Below, in pieces: positions 1-9,210 of a stretch of DNA of 64,000 bases (its first letter is position 1; each line of letters opens with the position of its first letter). The notes below the pieces were generated by a model. That model saw only the letters and a list, made by a program, of their open reading frames with translations. It ran no database searches and was not told where the DNA came from. Location: positions 1-64,000 of the forward strand of contig NZ_FODV01000015.1 of NCBI RefSeq assembly GCF_900110465.1, read 5' to 3'. This DNA comes from Halogranum amylolyticum. GTDB lineage: Archaea > Halobacteriota > Halobacteria > Halobacteriales > Haloferacaceae. The position numbers and the translations under genes are program-made.

Positions 1-249
1 CCGGCAGAACGAGCTGTAATGCGGTGCCTCGTCGAGTCCAAACACGGCAAGGACACCGGGCATCTCGTTGAGGTAGTCTTCCGTCTCGCGGAGGCTTTTC
101 TCTAATTCGACGCGGTACAGAATCAACGCGATCTGCACCCACTCGGCGTACCCGTCCGCGCCATCCGGCGCGGCGGGTACGTCCGGATCGTCAACATGGT
201 GTTTGGCAAGGTCTCGACACATCCACGCGAGCCGTCTGAGCGATACCAT
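1..249 (-). mobile_element. IS5-type transposase, N-terminal 83 residues, cut by window edge
   Basis: Reading the minus strand from an ATG at 249 gives an open frame that runs off the left edge without a stop. It has the residues LNEMPGVLAVFGLDEAPHYS, typical of the N-terminal part of haloarchaeal IS5-group DDE transposases. The catalytic DDE residues would lie beyond the edge, so I cannot say whether the element is intact. The upstream IS end should lie in 250-450, but I could not recognise a terminal inverted repeat there. Confidence 0.75.
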
Positions 250-453
250 ATCGCCAGACGGCGTCCAATTCCCGGTTAATCTGACGGAAGAACGCCGTGA
301 GAGCGTCTGAGACTGACGTCACTCGGCGGCAAAACAAGGCATCCTCAAATCAACGATGGATTGGGAAAAGCGGAAGAGTCCAGAGAATAGCGGGTCGTTT
401 CTCGGGTTCTGATCGAGAGCTAACCACTAGAGTCTCGATTTAATTCTGTTGTT

Positions 454-636
454 TCACGGCCTTACGGCATTATAGAAGTGAATCGCGAGTGCTACGAACA
501 CTGCCATCACAAAGAGAGGAGTGAATACCTTACCGGCCATCCCCGGATTAGCTCCTAAGAGGGCAAGACCGATAGCTGTTACAACGAGTGCTCCTACAAG
601 TCCGGTAGCCAATAGAACGCCTACGTTTTCGGTCAT
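454..636 (-). CDS. small two-helix membrane protein, unknown function
   Basis: A 60-residue protein starting at ATG 636. It has two hydrophobic stretches (about residues 6-28 and 36-55) joined by a short Gly/Pro/Lys loop, so it is probably a two-pass membrane protein. I do not recognise a family. It stands alone between the IS5-type transposase and a stretch of degraded DNA. No ribosome-binding site was identified. It could be a remnant of a longer transporter, but it has its own start and stop and reads as a credible small haloarchaeal membrane protein. Confidence 0.45.
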   Translation of the reverse strand: MTENVGVLLATGLVGALVVTAIGLALLGANPGMAGKVFTPLFVMAVFVALAIHFYNAVRP

Positions 637-1199
637 ACAGAGAGTGCAACTATCGAAAGAAAATCAGTCAGCCACTGCGGGAATTCACAGAGCAACCATT
701 GCCCAAATCGATAGACGAGGTTATCGGCAAATGGACCTTCTGCGGCGCCACATGTCATACAATTTGATAATCTAATGAGATTACAAGTACTTTCGGGTGC
801 TCCCTACCAATGTGACAACACCATCGCAGCTGCCGCAGACGTACATGTCGCAGTTCTCGTATAACTCAGTGACAATTCACACTCCTTCCGCCCAATTAAT
901 GTGGTTGAACTGATCATCACGACTGTGAGTCGCGACGTGATCAACCAGCGGCCAGCGAGTTCGGCGTTGACGATCGACCGGAAGTGACCCGTTCATCCGA
1001 GGGTGATCAAGCGACCTTGTTCGCGGATATCGACGAGAATCAACAGACGCTTGCCGGCAACGAGGCGGCCGCTCGCTGCTTGTCCGAGGAGTAACCAACA
1101 GATCGGGGCTCATTCCGGGGATGTTGGGTAACTCATCCCGCGGCGATATTTGTCCGCCCCTCGTCACCCTCATACGCCAAGATCGGTATCTAGTCTCAG
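637..1199. other. degraded intergenic stretch with two coding relics
   Basis: No intact gene is seen. On the minus strand 781-876 is an open stretch without a start. It contains Cys-x4-Met-x2-Cys-x2-Cys, so it looks like the tail of a small zinc-ribbon protein. On the plus strand 909-1094 reads as an acidic peptide ending in DQATLFADIDENQQTL and a short tail, with haloarchaeal coding character but no start codon. Both look like ends of lost genes; neither family is identified. Confidence 0.4.
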
Positions 1200-1607
1200 T
1201 TACTCGTAGTAGGGTTTTCGCTCAATCACATCTGCGAAGCCGACTGACTCGCTCACATCAGTGACCTCGACAGTTACCCGTTCACCTTGTTCAGTGTCGG
1301 GGATGATGAGAACGTATCCACGGTCAGTACGGGCAATGCCATCGCCCTGGTCTCCGATATCTTCGATGTCGACGGTCCGCTGATCCCCTTTCTCTACCGG
1401 TGCGAGGCTCTCCCGATTCTGCACCGCTTCGTGGGTTGACGGAGTGTCATCAGTAGTATCAGTCGCAAAGACAGCCACGCGGTGAACATCACCCACTTGG
1501 ACATCGCCTGTTGTCACTTCTTCTTTCGGCACTTCGAGAACGTATGAGCCTCGCTGCTCATCCACCCGGGCGCTGAAGAGGCAAAGTAAGTTATCTGGAA
1601 TTTGCAT
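1200..1607 (-). CDS. TRAM-domain protein
   Basis: 135 residues. The C-terminal half (about 76-135) is a TRAM domain: a small beta-barrel with the DIGDQGDGIAR signature and the following YVLIIPDTEQGERVTVEV strand pattern. TRAM domains bind RNA and are known from tRNA-modifying enzymes and from stand-alone archaeal proteins proposed to act as RNA chaperones. The N-terminal half (1-70) carries a conserved haloarchaeal extension beginning MQIPDNLLCLF that often precedes TRAM. It is a single gene facing away from ardC. Function beyond nucleic-acid binding is inferred. Confidence 0.85.
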   Translation of the reverse strand: MQIPDNLLCLFSARVDEQRGSYVLEVPKEEVTTGDVQVGDVHRVAVFATDTTDDTPSTHEAVQNRESLAPVEKGDQRTVDIEDIGDQGDGIARTDRGYVLIIPDTEQGERVTVEVTDVSESVGFADVIERKPYYE

Positions 1608-1755
1608 GTGTAACGCTCGTCTGTGAATCTTGTTGCTCTCTCATCTTAACCTGGTGATTAGCAGTAGGAGGGCACGTCTACGGCATCGTTGTGAGCTCAG
1701 GTAGTGAGGCACTGAGCCGGAGACTGAGAAACCGCTGCTCGCCGGCGAGTTTTTC

Positions 1756-1777
1756 TGCCCCCGAAGGGTGCGGGGCA
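1756..1777 (+). promoter_or_regulatory. conserved leader hairpin upstream of ardC copy 1
   Basis: TGCCCC (1756-1761) pairs with GGGGCA (1772-1777) across a 10-nt loop. It ends 30 nt before the ardC ATG at 1808. The same hairpin with the same spacing precedes the second ardC copy (57279-57300). Flanking bases from about 1747 to 1802 are also nearly identical between copies, so a regulatory role (ssDNA hairpin promoter or leader structure) is plausible but not shown. Confidence 0.45.
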
Positions 1778-1807
1778 TTCCAAAACTGGAGTGCTCGCGA
1801 GAAATCC

Positions 1808-2734
1808 ATGGCGACGAGTGACTTCGCAGTGGTGTCGTTCGATGACTCCGACACCCCACGTGACGAGATGCACAGTACCATCGAACAGTGGATCGACGAC
1901 CTTGTCGACTTCGTCGACGACGCACAAGCGAGCGCAGAGTTCCAGGCGTGGCTTGACGTTCAACGGCAGTTCCACGACTACTCCTACCGGAACACGCTGC
2001 TCATCAAACAGCAGTGTCCCGAGGCCAGTCGCGTCGCCGGGTATCGAACGTGGCAAGCAGAGTTCGACCGCCACGTCGAGGAAGGTGAACAGGCAATCTG
2101 GATCTGGGCACCCATCATCACGAAGCGGTGTCCTGACTGTGCAAACTCGCCGAGCTATCACGCCAACACCGACTGTGAGTACGACGCGACGCCACCCGAG
2201 GAATGGTTGAGAGGACTCGTCGGGTTCAGACCCGCCCCTGTCTTCGATATCTCGCAGACTGACGGCGAGCCACTCCCCGACCTCGAGACAGCCGCGACGG
2301 GTGACGCTGGCAATCTCGTGTCCCGGCTGACTGACGCGGCTTCAGAGCTTGGTGTGACGGTCCGAATTGTCTCCGAAGACGAATGGTCCCACGGGAGTGC
2401 ACGCGGTATCTGCCAGCGACTGAGCCTCGTCGACGTCCAACCACTTGTCGAGGTCAAGGACCGAGCAAACGAGGCCGACCTTGCACGGACGTTGGTTCAC
2501 GAGTACGCGCACGCGCTGTTGCATTTCGACGTCGACGACGACACCGAGCGGGGAAAACGCGAGGTCGAAGCCGAAGCCGTGGCGTACATCGTCGGGCGAT
2601 TCTGTGGACTTGATACGAGTGGGTCGGCGTTCTACCTTGCCACGTGGAAATCAGACGATGCTGACGTAATCCGCGAGCGACTCGGACGGATCAGTCGAAC
2701 CGCGACGGAGATCATTGCGTTGCTTGAGGGGTAA
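1808..2734 (+). CDS. ArdC-like antirestriction / zinc metallopeptidase-fold protein
   Basis: 308 residues from ATG 1808. This start is preferred over an in-frame upstream GTG at 1691 because the stretch between them contains the conserved leader hairpin. The N-terminal half (about 20-145) matches the ssDNA-binding region of ArdC-type antirestriction proteins: QRQFHDYSYRNTLLIKQQCP, then the WAPII block and a CPDC pair at 108-111. The C-terminal half has the zincin motif HEYAH (231-235) with a downstream EAEAVAYIVGRFCG helix that could give the third ligand. ArdC proteins ride on plasmids and protect incoming DNA. A ~1-kb direct repeat of this gene lies at 57.3-58.3 kb but is frameshifted, so this is the only intact copy here. 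It is next to relic origin repeats. Confidence 0.8.
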   Translation: MATSDFAVVSFDDSDTPRDEMHSTIEQWIDDLVDFVDDAQASAEFQAWLDVQRQFHDYSYRNTLLIKQQCPEASRVAGYRTWQAEFDRHVEEGEQAIWIWAPIITKRCPDCANSPSYHANTDCEYDATPPEEWLRGLVGFRPAPVFDISQTDGEPLPDLETAATGDAGNLVSRLTDAASELGVTVRIVSEDEWSHGSARGICQRLSLVDVQPLVEVKDRANEADLARTLVHEYAHALLHFDVDDDTERGKREVEAEAVAYIVGRFCGLDTSGSAFYLATWKSDDADVIRERLGRISRTATEIIALLEG

Positions 2735-2862
2735 ATTCCAGCTGAAGCACTTCAGCGTTGGCCAGCAACACTCTGAGGGAAAACCTGGTTTCCGACCGCA
2801 AGGATTTCCACAGATGGTCAAAATGAGTACCTCGGGCTTCACTCTAAGGTTGTTCTCAGAGG

Positions 2863-3020
2863 GTCCATTTGCAAAGTGGGTCTTGAGCCGCTGTTGACTC
2901 CACCCCGTTTGCAAAGTGAGATCGCGGGTTGAAAGATGACTCTCCCGTGCTACAGGTAATTAAGCAAGTGCTGCGGAATTCAATCTCGATGTAGGGCACA
3001 AGAACCCCGTTTGCAATATG
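2863..3020 (+). repeat. relic origin repeats (three copies, CCCCGTTTGCAAAGTGAG type)
   Basis: Three copies of a motif close to CCGTTTGCAAAGTGAG lie at about 2864-2882, 2903-2921 and 3004-3021 (the last reads GCAATATGAG). They sit just upstream of an Orc1/Cdc6 C-terminal relic. Haloarchaeal origins consist of such repeats beside an orc1 gene, so this looks like a dead or dying origin. Its repeat sequence differs from both repeat families at 58.7 and 62.3 kb. The rest of 2735-3164 holds AT-rich DNA (3075-3130) and no gene. Confidence 0.55.
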
Positions 3021-3164
3021 AGCTGTTACCCCATGGAGATGACACGGGAGAAATTCAAGGGACCGAATATGCAATCATCTAAATAATATATAAATACTCG
3101 TTTGAAAGACTACAATCACCATACATATTTAGTTACTCGTTAGATAACATAAAATAGTCTATTT

Positions 3165-3437
3165 ATGCTGTGTACACTTGTGGACGATGTGATTCCCTAT
3201 ACTGCCACGGTCGCTGCTCAGGGTGAAGGGGATACCCGATTCGCAATCAATCTACTCCGTGAAGCCGGGAACATCGCTAACCGCTGCGAAGAGCAGACGG
3301 TTACAACCAACCACGTTGAGGAAGACTCGGTAGCCCTTGTTTTTGATGCAACTGTACTCAGCAATTTCGCGAGCTCTGACTCACTCGATTGGTTAACTAC
3401 AGAATTTGACCAGACATATCCTATTCCTGAAGTCTGA
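3165..3437 (+). pseudogene. Orc1/Cdc6 C-terminal relic
   Basis: A 90-residue open frame aligns with the sensor-2/lid part of Orc1/Cdc6. It has DVIPYTATVAAQGEGDTRFA followed by INLLREAGNIA and a TTNHVEE stretch, matching the DGVIPLCAALGRQDGGDARRA region of the intact Orc1 at 59.4 kb. Walker A, Walker B and the winged-helix domain are absent. After about residue 65 the sequence leaves the family. An internal deletion seems to have joined the upstream origin repeats to this fragment. It cannot be a working initiator. Confidence 0.75.
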
Positions 3438-3525
3438 AATAAAATCGTACAGGATATAGACACAGGACACGAATTTCTTAAACCAGCACAGATGACACTT
3501 GATGCTGGTAAGTTCCAGATTGCTG

Positions 3526-4362
3526 CTATCGGTTCTGCACTCCGTCCTCTGGAATAAATACTGTGCCGACCGAATCGCCAGCGGTAATTTTCTCAAGCAC
3601 GCCCTCTTGAGTGGATTTTGCGATAATCGCTGGAATACCGTGCTCGCTCACGTTACGGGCACCTTGAACTTTCGTTTGGATACCACCGAATTTGTTCGAC
3701 GAGCTCTCGTTAGTAATCGCCTGCACTTCATCGTAATTTCGACCGACTGCTTCAATACGTTCCGCTGTAGAGTCTTCCTTCGGATTACCAGTATAGACGC
3801 CGCCGACGTCAGTTAATGTGACTAGTAAGTCGACATCGATGTCGACCGCGACTGAGGAAGAGAGCATGTCATTATCACCAATTTGAATTTCCTCAGTTGC
3901 GACAGCATCATTCTCGTTGATGATTGGGACGATGTCCCATTCAAGGAGTGTCTCAATTGTATTACGAACGTTCGTAAAGCGTTCGGGATTTTCGAGGTCA
4001 TGCTGTGTTAACAGCAACTGCGCGATCTTCTGGTCGTAACGCTCGAAGCTTTCTGTGTACCGCTGCATGAGGTAACTCTGTCCGACGGTTGACAGCGCCT
4101 GAGCTTCCTCAACGTTTGCTTCAGAATACCCAACTCGGCCCTTTCCGGCACCGATTGCCCCCGAGGAGACAAGAATTACATCTTTCTCTTGTTCAAGGAG
4201 ACTGACAATATCGTCGACAAGCTTCCCTAGTTTCCTATCATCAAGGTTCGATTGATCGTCTGTAAGCGAGTTTGTTCCTGCCTTGACAATCACGCGATCG
4301 GCATCGGCTGCGAGTTGTCGTGCCTGTTCGATTTCCTTATTCTCTAACCCCTTACTCAGCAT
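3526..4362 (-). CDS. proB: glutamate 5-kinase
   Basis: 278 residues with the amino-acid-kinase fold only and no C-terminal PUA domain. It phosphorylates L-glutamate, the first step of proline synthesis. Seen: VIVKAGTNSLT near the N-terminus, the ILVSSGAIGAG nucleotide loop (about 62-72), VPIINENDAVATEEIQIGDN (about 145-164) for substrate binding, and FGGIQTKVQGA (about 225-235). It overlaps the end of proC by 11 nt, so the pair is one transcription unit read proC to proB. The usual third member, proA (glutamyl phosphate reductase), does not follow. Instead about 90 bp of non-coding DNA meets the Orc1 relic. Confidence 0.93.
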   Translation of the reverse strand: MLSKGLENKEIEQARQLAADADRVIVKAGTNSLTDDQSNLDDRKLGKLVDDIVSLLEQEKDVILVSSGAIGAGKGRVGYSEANVEEAQALSTVGQSYLMQRYTESFERYDQKIAQLLLTQHDLENPERFTNVRNTIETLLEWDIVPIINENDAVATEEIQIGDNDMLSSSVAVDIDVDLLVTLTDVGGVYTGNPKEDSTAERIEAVGRNYDEVQAITNESSSNKFGGIQTKVQGARNVSEHGIPAIIAKSTQEGVLEKITAGDSVGTVFIPEDGVQNR

Positions 4363-5128
4363 TGTGATCGTGTGCTAACTCCTGTGACCGACGTTCAGCT
4401 GCCAGTACTGCGTTAACCACCGCTTCGTCTGCGTTACTTTCCCACAGGGTGTTCATCCCTTCGATTGTCGTCCCTTTCGGCGAACAGACTGCATCGATTA
4501 ATTCATTGATCGACTGCTCCGACTGCAACACCGTCTCAGCAGCCCCTTTGAATGTTTGTGCCGCAAGCGTTCGGGCTTTCTCTTCGTCGAGACCACCATT
4601 TACTCCTGCCTCTGTCATCGCATTCATCATATAGAACACGAATGCTGGCCCGCTTCCGTTGACTGCAGTTGCAACGTCCATCTGTGCTTCATCGATTTCG
4701 ACGTACTCACCGATGTCGTCGAGGAGCATCCTCACATCGTCTGTGACGGCGTCTTTGGTGACGGCTGCCGCCATGTTGCGTGTCTCCGCCGCTAAATTCG
4801 GCATAACCCGGACGACCGTCGCATCCGTATGCGTCCTCACGATATCTGTTGGAACACCCGCTGCGATAGAAACTAGCGTCTGATCCGATGACAGGTCGAG
4901 CTCCCGAAGGAGGTCCTCGATGATATTTGGTTTCACCGCCACAATGACGATGTCAGTGTCCGATGCAGCGTCGATATTTGACGTCGTCTTTGAACAGTGC
5001 GCTGAAACGGCTTCGCGTGCGTTAGGGTCCAAATCACAGGCCGTCAGTGTGTACTGACCGGTCTTAGAAAGCCCCTTGAGTAGGGCTCCTCCCATGTTGC
5101 CACAACCGATAACGCTCACATGAGTCAT
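4352..5128 (-). CDS. proC: pyrroline-5-carboxylate reductase
   Basis: 258 residues. Catalyses the NAD(P)H-dependent reduction of pyrroline-5-carboxylate to proline. The N-terminal Rossmann motif VIGCGNMGGAL (6-16) is clear. The family block VNGSGPAFVFYMMNAMTEAG (about 157-176) and SPKGTTIEGM near the C-terminus are intact. It is the first gene of a two-gene proCB unit and overlaps proB. Proline synthesis could matter for osmotic balance in a cell that consumes betaine, but the link to the island is only proximity. Confidence 0.94.
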   Translation of the reverse strand: MTHVSVIGCGNMGGALLKGLSKTGQYTLTACDLDPNAREAVSAHCSKTTSNIDAASDTDIVIVAVKPNIIEDLLRELDLSSDQTLVSIAAGVPTDIVRTHTDATVVRVMPNLAAETRNMAAAVTKDAVTDDVRMLLDDIGEYVEIDEAQMDVATAVNGSGPAFVFYMMNAMTEAGVNGGLDEEKARTLAAQTFKGAAETVLQSEQSINELIDAVCSPKGTTIEGMNTLWESNADEAVVNAVLAAERRSQELAHDHNAE

Positions 5129-6028
5129 CCTACTCCGAGAGAGAACAAGCAGCTATACAGGTCTGACTGTTACCGCAACTTCCAACAAGTGTTCTCCCAC
5201 AGCCTCAGTGAAACAATAACAGTAAAAATTCTGGGGCAATGAGCGAGACTTACACTGAAGTGCCACGAGCTAGATGAGTTGTGGTACTTCACGTGCGTAC
5301 TGGACGGCAATGAATCATCAGACGATCGATACCAGATCAGACGAGTACTGGTGCGTCGACAGCGATTTGATTGGGAAACTGGTATAGAGCACGTCTTCGA
5401 GTCGCCTTTGCTACCGACGGGGTTTGTGGAGTATGTTATCCGCTTCCTCCCCGAGGTCATTGCATTTGGATAACAAATCTAACAGATGACAGATGTTACT
5501 GAGACTAATCCATGTTGGCTGTGAAGTCCTCGAGGTCAAGCCCGAGATTTCACCGGTTTATCATACGTCCAAAGGAACGTACAGACGCAGATAAATTCAC
5601 TCTCCGAATATCCTGTCTCCATGGTAGTCGGCGGCTCCACCTCGCCCGATAGTACCATCTTACTCGATTTGCTCATCTGTAGATGTTATGACGCCGCTCG
5701 AGGATCAGTTGTCGTCGACGCTCGCCCCTGCCCGGTTCGGCGAACCAGCCCGACCGGTGACTGCCGAATCGTGCTTGTCGGAGAGCACTAGAGCAACCTG
5801 ATGGAACTCCCGGGCCATGCCAGCGATGGCGATGACCGAAATAATCGCGAATGGGAACAGTGACGATTGCCGACGGGCAGGGTGTCGATACCGCAACCGA
5901 CGATGGGTAGCGACGCGAACCCGCCTGTTAGTACACCCTAGATGACGCCGTTAAAACTACTGATGATGCATACCGATGGTCGAAAAGTACTAAATGACGG
6001 CCATCGACTCGGAGGCCTGCAGCTCAGA
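5129..6028. other. 900-bp stretch without an intact gene; relics only
   Basis: A plus-strand frame at 5279-5473 (64 codons, ending FVEYVIRFLPEVIAFG) has some coding character but no recognisable family. On the minus strand 5705-5896 contains SSLFPFAIISVIAIAGMARE, which resembles the last helix and tail of a BCCT-type transporter. It compares with TTGLPFAIILLLMCYT in the intact BCCT at 29 kb. It is probably the end of a deleted transporter gene. GC is higher from 5680 onward than in the flanks. Confidence 0.35.
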
Positions 6029-8209
6029 TCACTTGAGGTCGAAGCGATCGAGGGTCATCACTTTGTGCCACGCATTCACGAAGTCGCGGACAAATCTCTC
6101 CTCTGCGTCGTCGGATCCGTAGACATCCGCGATGGCTCGAAGCCGGGAGTTCGACCCGAAGATGAGGTCCACGCGGGTGCCCACCCACTCGGCTTCGCCC
6201 GTCTTCCGGTTGCGCAGCTCGTAAGTATCCTGAGCGTCCGAGGATGCTTCCCAGCCCATGATGTCTTGGGATTCCGAGGATGCTTCCCACTCGTAGTCCA
6301 TATCGAGTAGGTTGACGAAGAAGTCGTTGGTCAGCGTCTCCGGCTGGTCGGTGAAGACGCCGAGGTCATACCCTTGGTAGTTGGCATTCAGCACGCGCAT
6401 GCCGCCGACCAACACGGTCATCTCGGGAGCCGTCAGATTCAGGAGGTCCGCTCTGTCGACCAGTAACTCCTCGGCCGACTGGTCGTCCTCGTCCGCGAGA
6501 TAGTTCCGGAACCCGTCTGCGTCCGGTTTGAGTGCTTCGAAGGAGTCGACGTCGGTCTGTTCCTGCGAGGCGTCAGTACGGCCCGGTTCGAACGGAACGT
6601 TCACGTCGTATCCGGCATCTTTCGCCGCCTGCTCGACGGCTGCGTTGCCGCCCAGTACGATCAGGTCGGCAAGCGAGACTTTCGTCCCGTCGGACCACGA
6701 ACTGTTGAACTCCTCTTGGATCTCTTCGAGAGTTTCCACCACCGACGCTAGCTGCTCTGGCTCGTTGACCTCCCAGCTCTTCTGCGGTTCGAGGCGGATA
6801 CGGGCCCCGTTCGCGCCACCGCGCTTGTCGCTGTCGCGGTACGTTGACGCCGACGCCCAAGCGATCTTGACCAGCTCGGAGATGGAGAGTTCCGAGTCGA
6901 GAATCTCTCCTTTGAGCTCGTCGATCTCCTCCTCGCCGATTAGTTCGTAATCAGCGTCAGGGACGGGGTCCTGCCACAGCATCTCTTCGTCCGGGACCTC
7001 AGGACCGAGGAACCGTTCCGGCGGGCCCATGTCGCGGTGGATCAGCTTGTACCATGCCTTCGCGAAGGCCTTCTGAAACTCTTTTGGGTTCTCCTGGAAG
7101 CGCTCGATGATCTCCCGATAATCCGGGTCTCGCTTCAGGGCAATATCCGTCGTCAGCATCATCACGTCCTCTTTCTCCGACGGGTCTTCGACGCCCGGTG
7201 CTGCCTCGTCCAGCTCTCCGTTCTGTGTGGTCCACTGCCACGCGCCGCCGGGACCCTTTTCGGGCCACCAATTGTAGCCGAGCAGGTTGTCGAGATAGCC
7301 CATGTCCCACTGGGTCGGCGTGGTGTTCCACGGGCCCTCAATTCCACTGGTGATCGTGTCGCTCCCTTTACCGGAGCCGTGACTGCTCTCCCAGCCGAGA
7401 CCCTGCTGCTCAATGGGGGCCGCTTCGGGCTCGGGGCCGACGTGCTCGTCGGGGTTGTCCGCACCGTGGACTTTCCCGAACGTGTGTCCGCCGGCGATGA
7501 GCGCGGCCGTTTCCTCGTCGTTCATCGCCATGCGGCCGAACGATTCTCGGATGTTTTCCGCCGACGCCTGGGGGTCCGGCTCACCGTCTGGTCCTTCCGG
7601 ATTTACGTAGATGAGTCCCATGACGGTGGCGCCGAGTGGGTTCTCGAGTTCTCCGTCCTCGTTGAATCGATCGGAAGCTTCCATCTCGTCCTCGGGACCC
7701 CAATCGACAGCATCGTCGGGCTCGTAGGCATCCTCACGTCCGCCGGCGAAGCCGAACGTTTCGAATCCCATCGACTCAAGGGCAACGTTCCCGGCCAGAA
7801 CGATCAGGTCGGCCCACGACAGTTTACGGCCATACTTTTGCTTGACCGGCCAGAGCAGTCTGCGTGCCTTGTCGAGATTCGCATTGTCAGGCCAACTGTT
7901 GAGAGGCGCAAAGCGTTGGGTACCGCCGGACGCGCCGCCGCGGCCATCAGTGGTGCGGTACGTACCGGCGCTGTGCCATGCCATCCGAATGAAGAGCGGC
8001 CCGTAGTGACCGTAGTCAGCCGGCCACCACTCCTGTGACGTCGTCATCACCTCTTCGATGTCCGCCTTTACGGCGTCAAAGTCGAGTGTCTCGAACGTCT
8101 CAGCGTAGTCGAACTCCTCGCCCATCGGATCGAGTGAGCGAGCGTTCTGGTCAAGAATCTCCAAATTCAGTTGATTTGGCCACCAGTCTTGGTTGGACCC
8201 ATTCATCAT
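6029..8209 (-). CDS. katG: catalase-peroxidase
   Basis: 726 residues, the normal length for KatG (two fused class I peroxidase domains). It breaks down H2O2 and has peroxidase activity using haem b. Seen in the N-terminal domain: the distal Arg75-Trp78-His79 in LFIRMAWHSAGTYR, the covalent-adduct partners Tyr201 (GLIYVNPEGPDG) and Met227, and the proximal His242 in AGGHTFGKVHG. The haem-less C-terminal domain (about 420-726) is complete. Two adjacent ATGs (8209 and 8206) can serve as start. It is a single gene. A role against peroxide from the flavin demethylases of the island is possible but only inferred. Confidence 0.97.
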   Translation of the reverse strand: MMNGSNQDWWPNQLNLEILDQNARSLDPMGEEFDYAETFETLDFDAVKADIEEVMTTSQEWWPADYGHYGPLFIRMAWHSAGTYRTTDGRGGASGGTQRFAPLNSWPDNANLDKARRLLWPVKQKYGRKLSWADLIVLAGNVALESMGFETFGFAGGREDAYEPDDAVDWGPEDEMEASDRFNEDGELENPLGATVMGLIYVNPEGPDGEPDPQASAENIRESFGRMAMNDEETAALIAGGHTFGKVHGADNPDEHVGPEPEAAPIEQQGLGWESSHGSGKGSDTITSGIEGPWNTTPTQWDMGYLDNLLGYNWWPEKGPGGAWQWTTQNGELDEAAPGVEDPSEKEDVMMLTTDIALKRDPDYREIIERFQENPKEFQKAFAKAWYKLIHRDMGPPERFLGPEVPDEEMLWQDPVPDADYELIGEEEIDELKGEILDSELSISELVKIAWASASTYRDSDKRGGANGARIRLEPQKSWEVNEPEQLASVVETLEEIQEEFNSSWSDGTKVSLADLIVLGGNAAVEQAAKDAGYDVNVPFEPGRTDASQEQTDVDSFEALKPDADGFRNYLADEDDQSAEELLVDRADLLNLTAPEMTVLVGGMRVLNANYQGYDLGVFTDQPETLTNDFFVNLLDMDYEWEASSESQDIMGWEASSDAQDTYELRNRKTGEAEWVGTRVDLIFGSNSRLRAIADVYGSDDAEERFVRDFVNAWHKVMTLDRFDLK

Positions 8210-8283
8210 CGTGGGGTTGCTGCTTTGGTGTGTTAAAATTGTCTACCTTGAAACACATAGTATCAGTCGTAATTAGAGAATAG

Positions 8284-9210
8284 TTAGCAGCGACCAAGCA
8301 ATACTTGTTGAGAAGCTAGTTGTGACGCCCTCCAGCCGTAAATAGTAGAGGCCGAACCTAGCTGGTGGGTCGGTTCGTAGCCGTCAGCATGGTCCACACT
8401 ACCGAGGCAAAATCGGTCTGTCGCGCTTCCTCGGCACTGGTCTATCCAGTCTTGGAGTCGGCGTTGGGGCGTGTGAAACAGAAGGACCGTCTCAGCGTCG
8501 GCGCTGAGATGGTCTTTCATTTCTTTACTCGGCCGCGCACGCACGATGTAGCCGACGCTCAGCCGTTCTAACTCTTTGACGACGTGAGCTTGGTAGAAGC
8601 CTCGATCAAGGTAGACGTGTCTAATCGATACGTACCTTCGTGCTTCGACGATGAGTGAGCGAACAGCTTGCTGCTTCGCACGGAAGCTGTTCGCGTCCAT
8701 CGGGAACAGCGCAAGCGTGAACCTTACACTCGGAGCGACAATACAGAGTGTCGCAAAGCAGTAGGCTCGGTTCGTTCCGAGGTCTGGATAGGTGATGACG
8801 ACGTGGTCTGTGTCGGCTGCACCGTAGAACCGCCACTCGTGAAGATCGATTGCGACGTCAACATGAGAGGGAAGCAACCGACGTGACCGAAGGACGTGAA
8901 AGAGACGGTCGCGGACGCCATCGAACTGGGTCTCGATGGCGTCCGCTTCGAGGTGACGAAGGTGGTAAAGCAAGGATTTCGCCAGAGGGTTCCGAGCCGT
9001 CGACGTGACGTCGACCGGCTCGGACCGATCGAGTTGGACGGTCTTGCCGCCTATATTCGCGAACTGCTGGTTAAAGGCAATCCAAGAGAGGACTTCGAGA
9101 AAGTCCTCTCTCGTGTAAGTCCCACACGGCTTAACACCGAACTCCAGTACTGGATAGACCAAGGTTGAGGCAGCGCGACAGACCTGTTTTGCCTCGGTTG
9201 TATCGACCAT
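8284..9210 (-). pseudogene. chimeric DDE transposase (ISH3-like)
   Basis: The open frame is 308 codons from ATG 9210. Residues 1 to about 245 look like an ISH3-family DDE transposase: PLAKSLLYHLRHLEAD, a VDVAIDLHEW strand with an acidic residue, and HVYLDRGFY with the second Asp. After about residue 248 the frame reads through the antisense of another element's 5' end, giving unrelated residues. The last stretch even leaves the element. The C-terminal catalytic Glu region is lost, so the protein should be inactive. Confidence 0.65.

Larger units (their letters stand above)
1747..2734 (+). repeat. ~1-kb direct repeat, left copy (ardC plus leader)
   Basis: This segment and 57270-58256 share leader, start region and almost the whole coding sequence in the same orientation with only scattered substitutions. 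The repeats bracket the roughly 55.5 kb holding proCB, katG and the one-carbon island. Directly repeated blocks of this length are adequate substrates for homologous recombination. Confidence 0.85.

Noticed and set aside
877..1173. 98-codon minus-strand frame
   Set aside because: Arg/Pro-rich composition typical of a wrong frame; a plus-strand relic explains the coding character better.
3526..5128. proCB as part of a proline-betaine pathway
   Set aside because: These are biosynthetic genes, no N-methylproline enzyme is evident, and glycine-type demethylases fit glycine betaine better; proximity alone is not enough.
7037..8038. 333-codon plus-strand frame inside katG
   Set aside because: Antisense to an obvious, full-length KatG; lacks family features and acidic bias. 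Long antisense frames are expected in GC-rich haloarchaeal genes.
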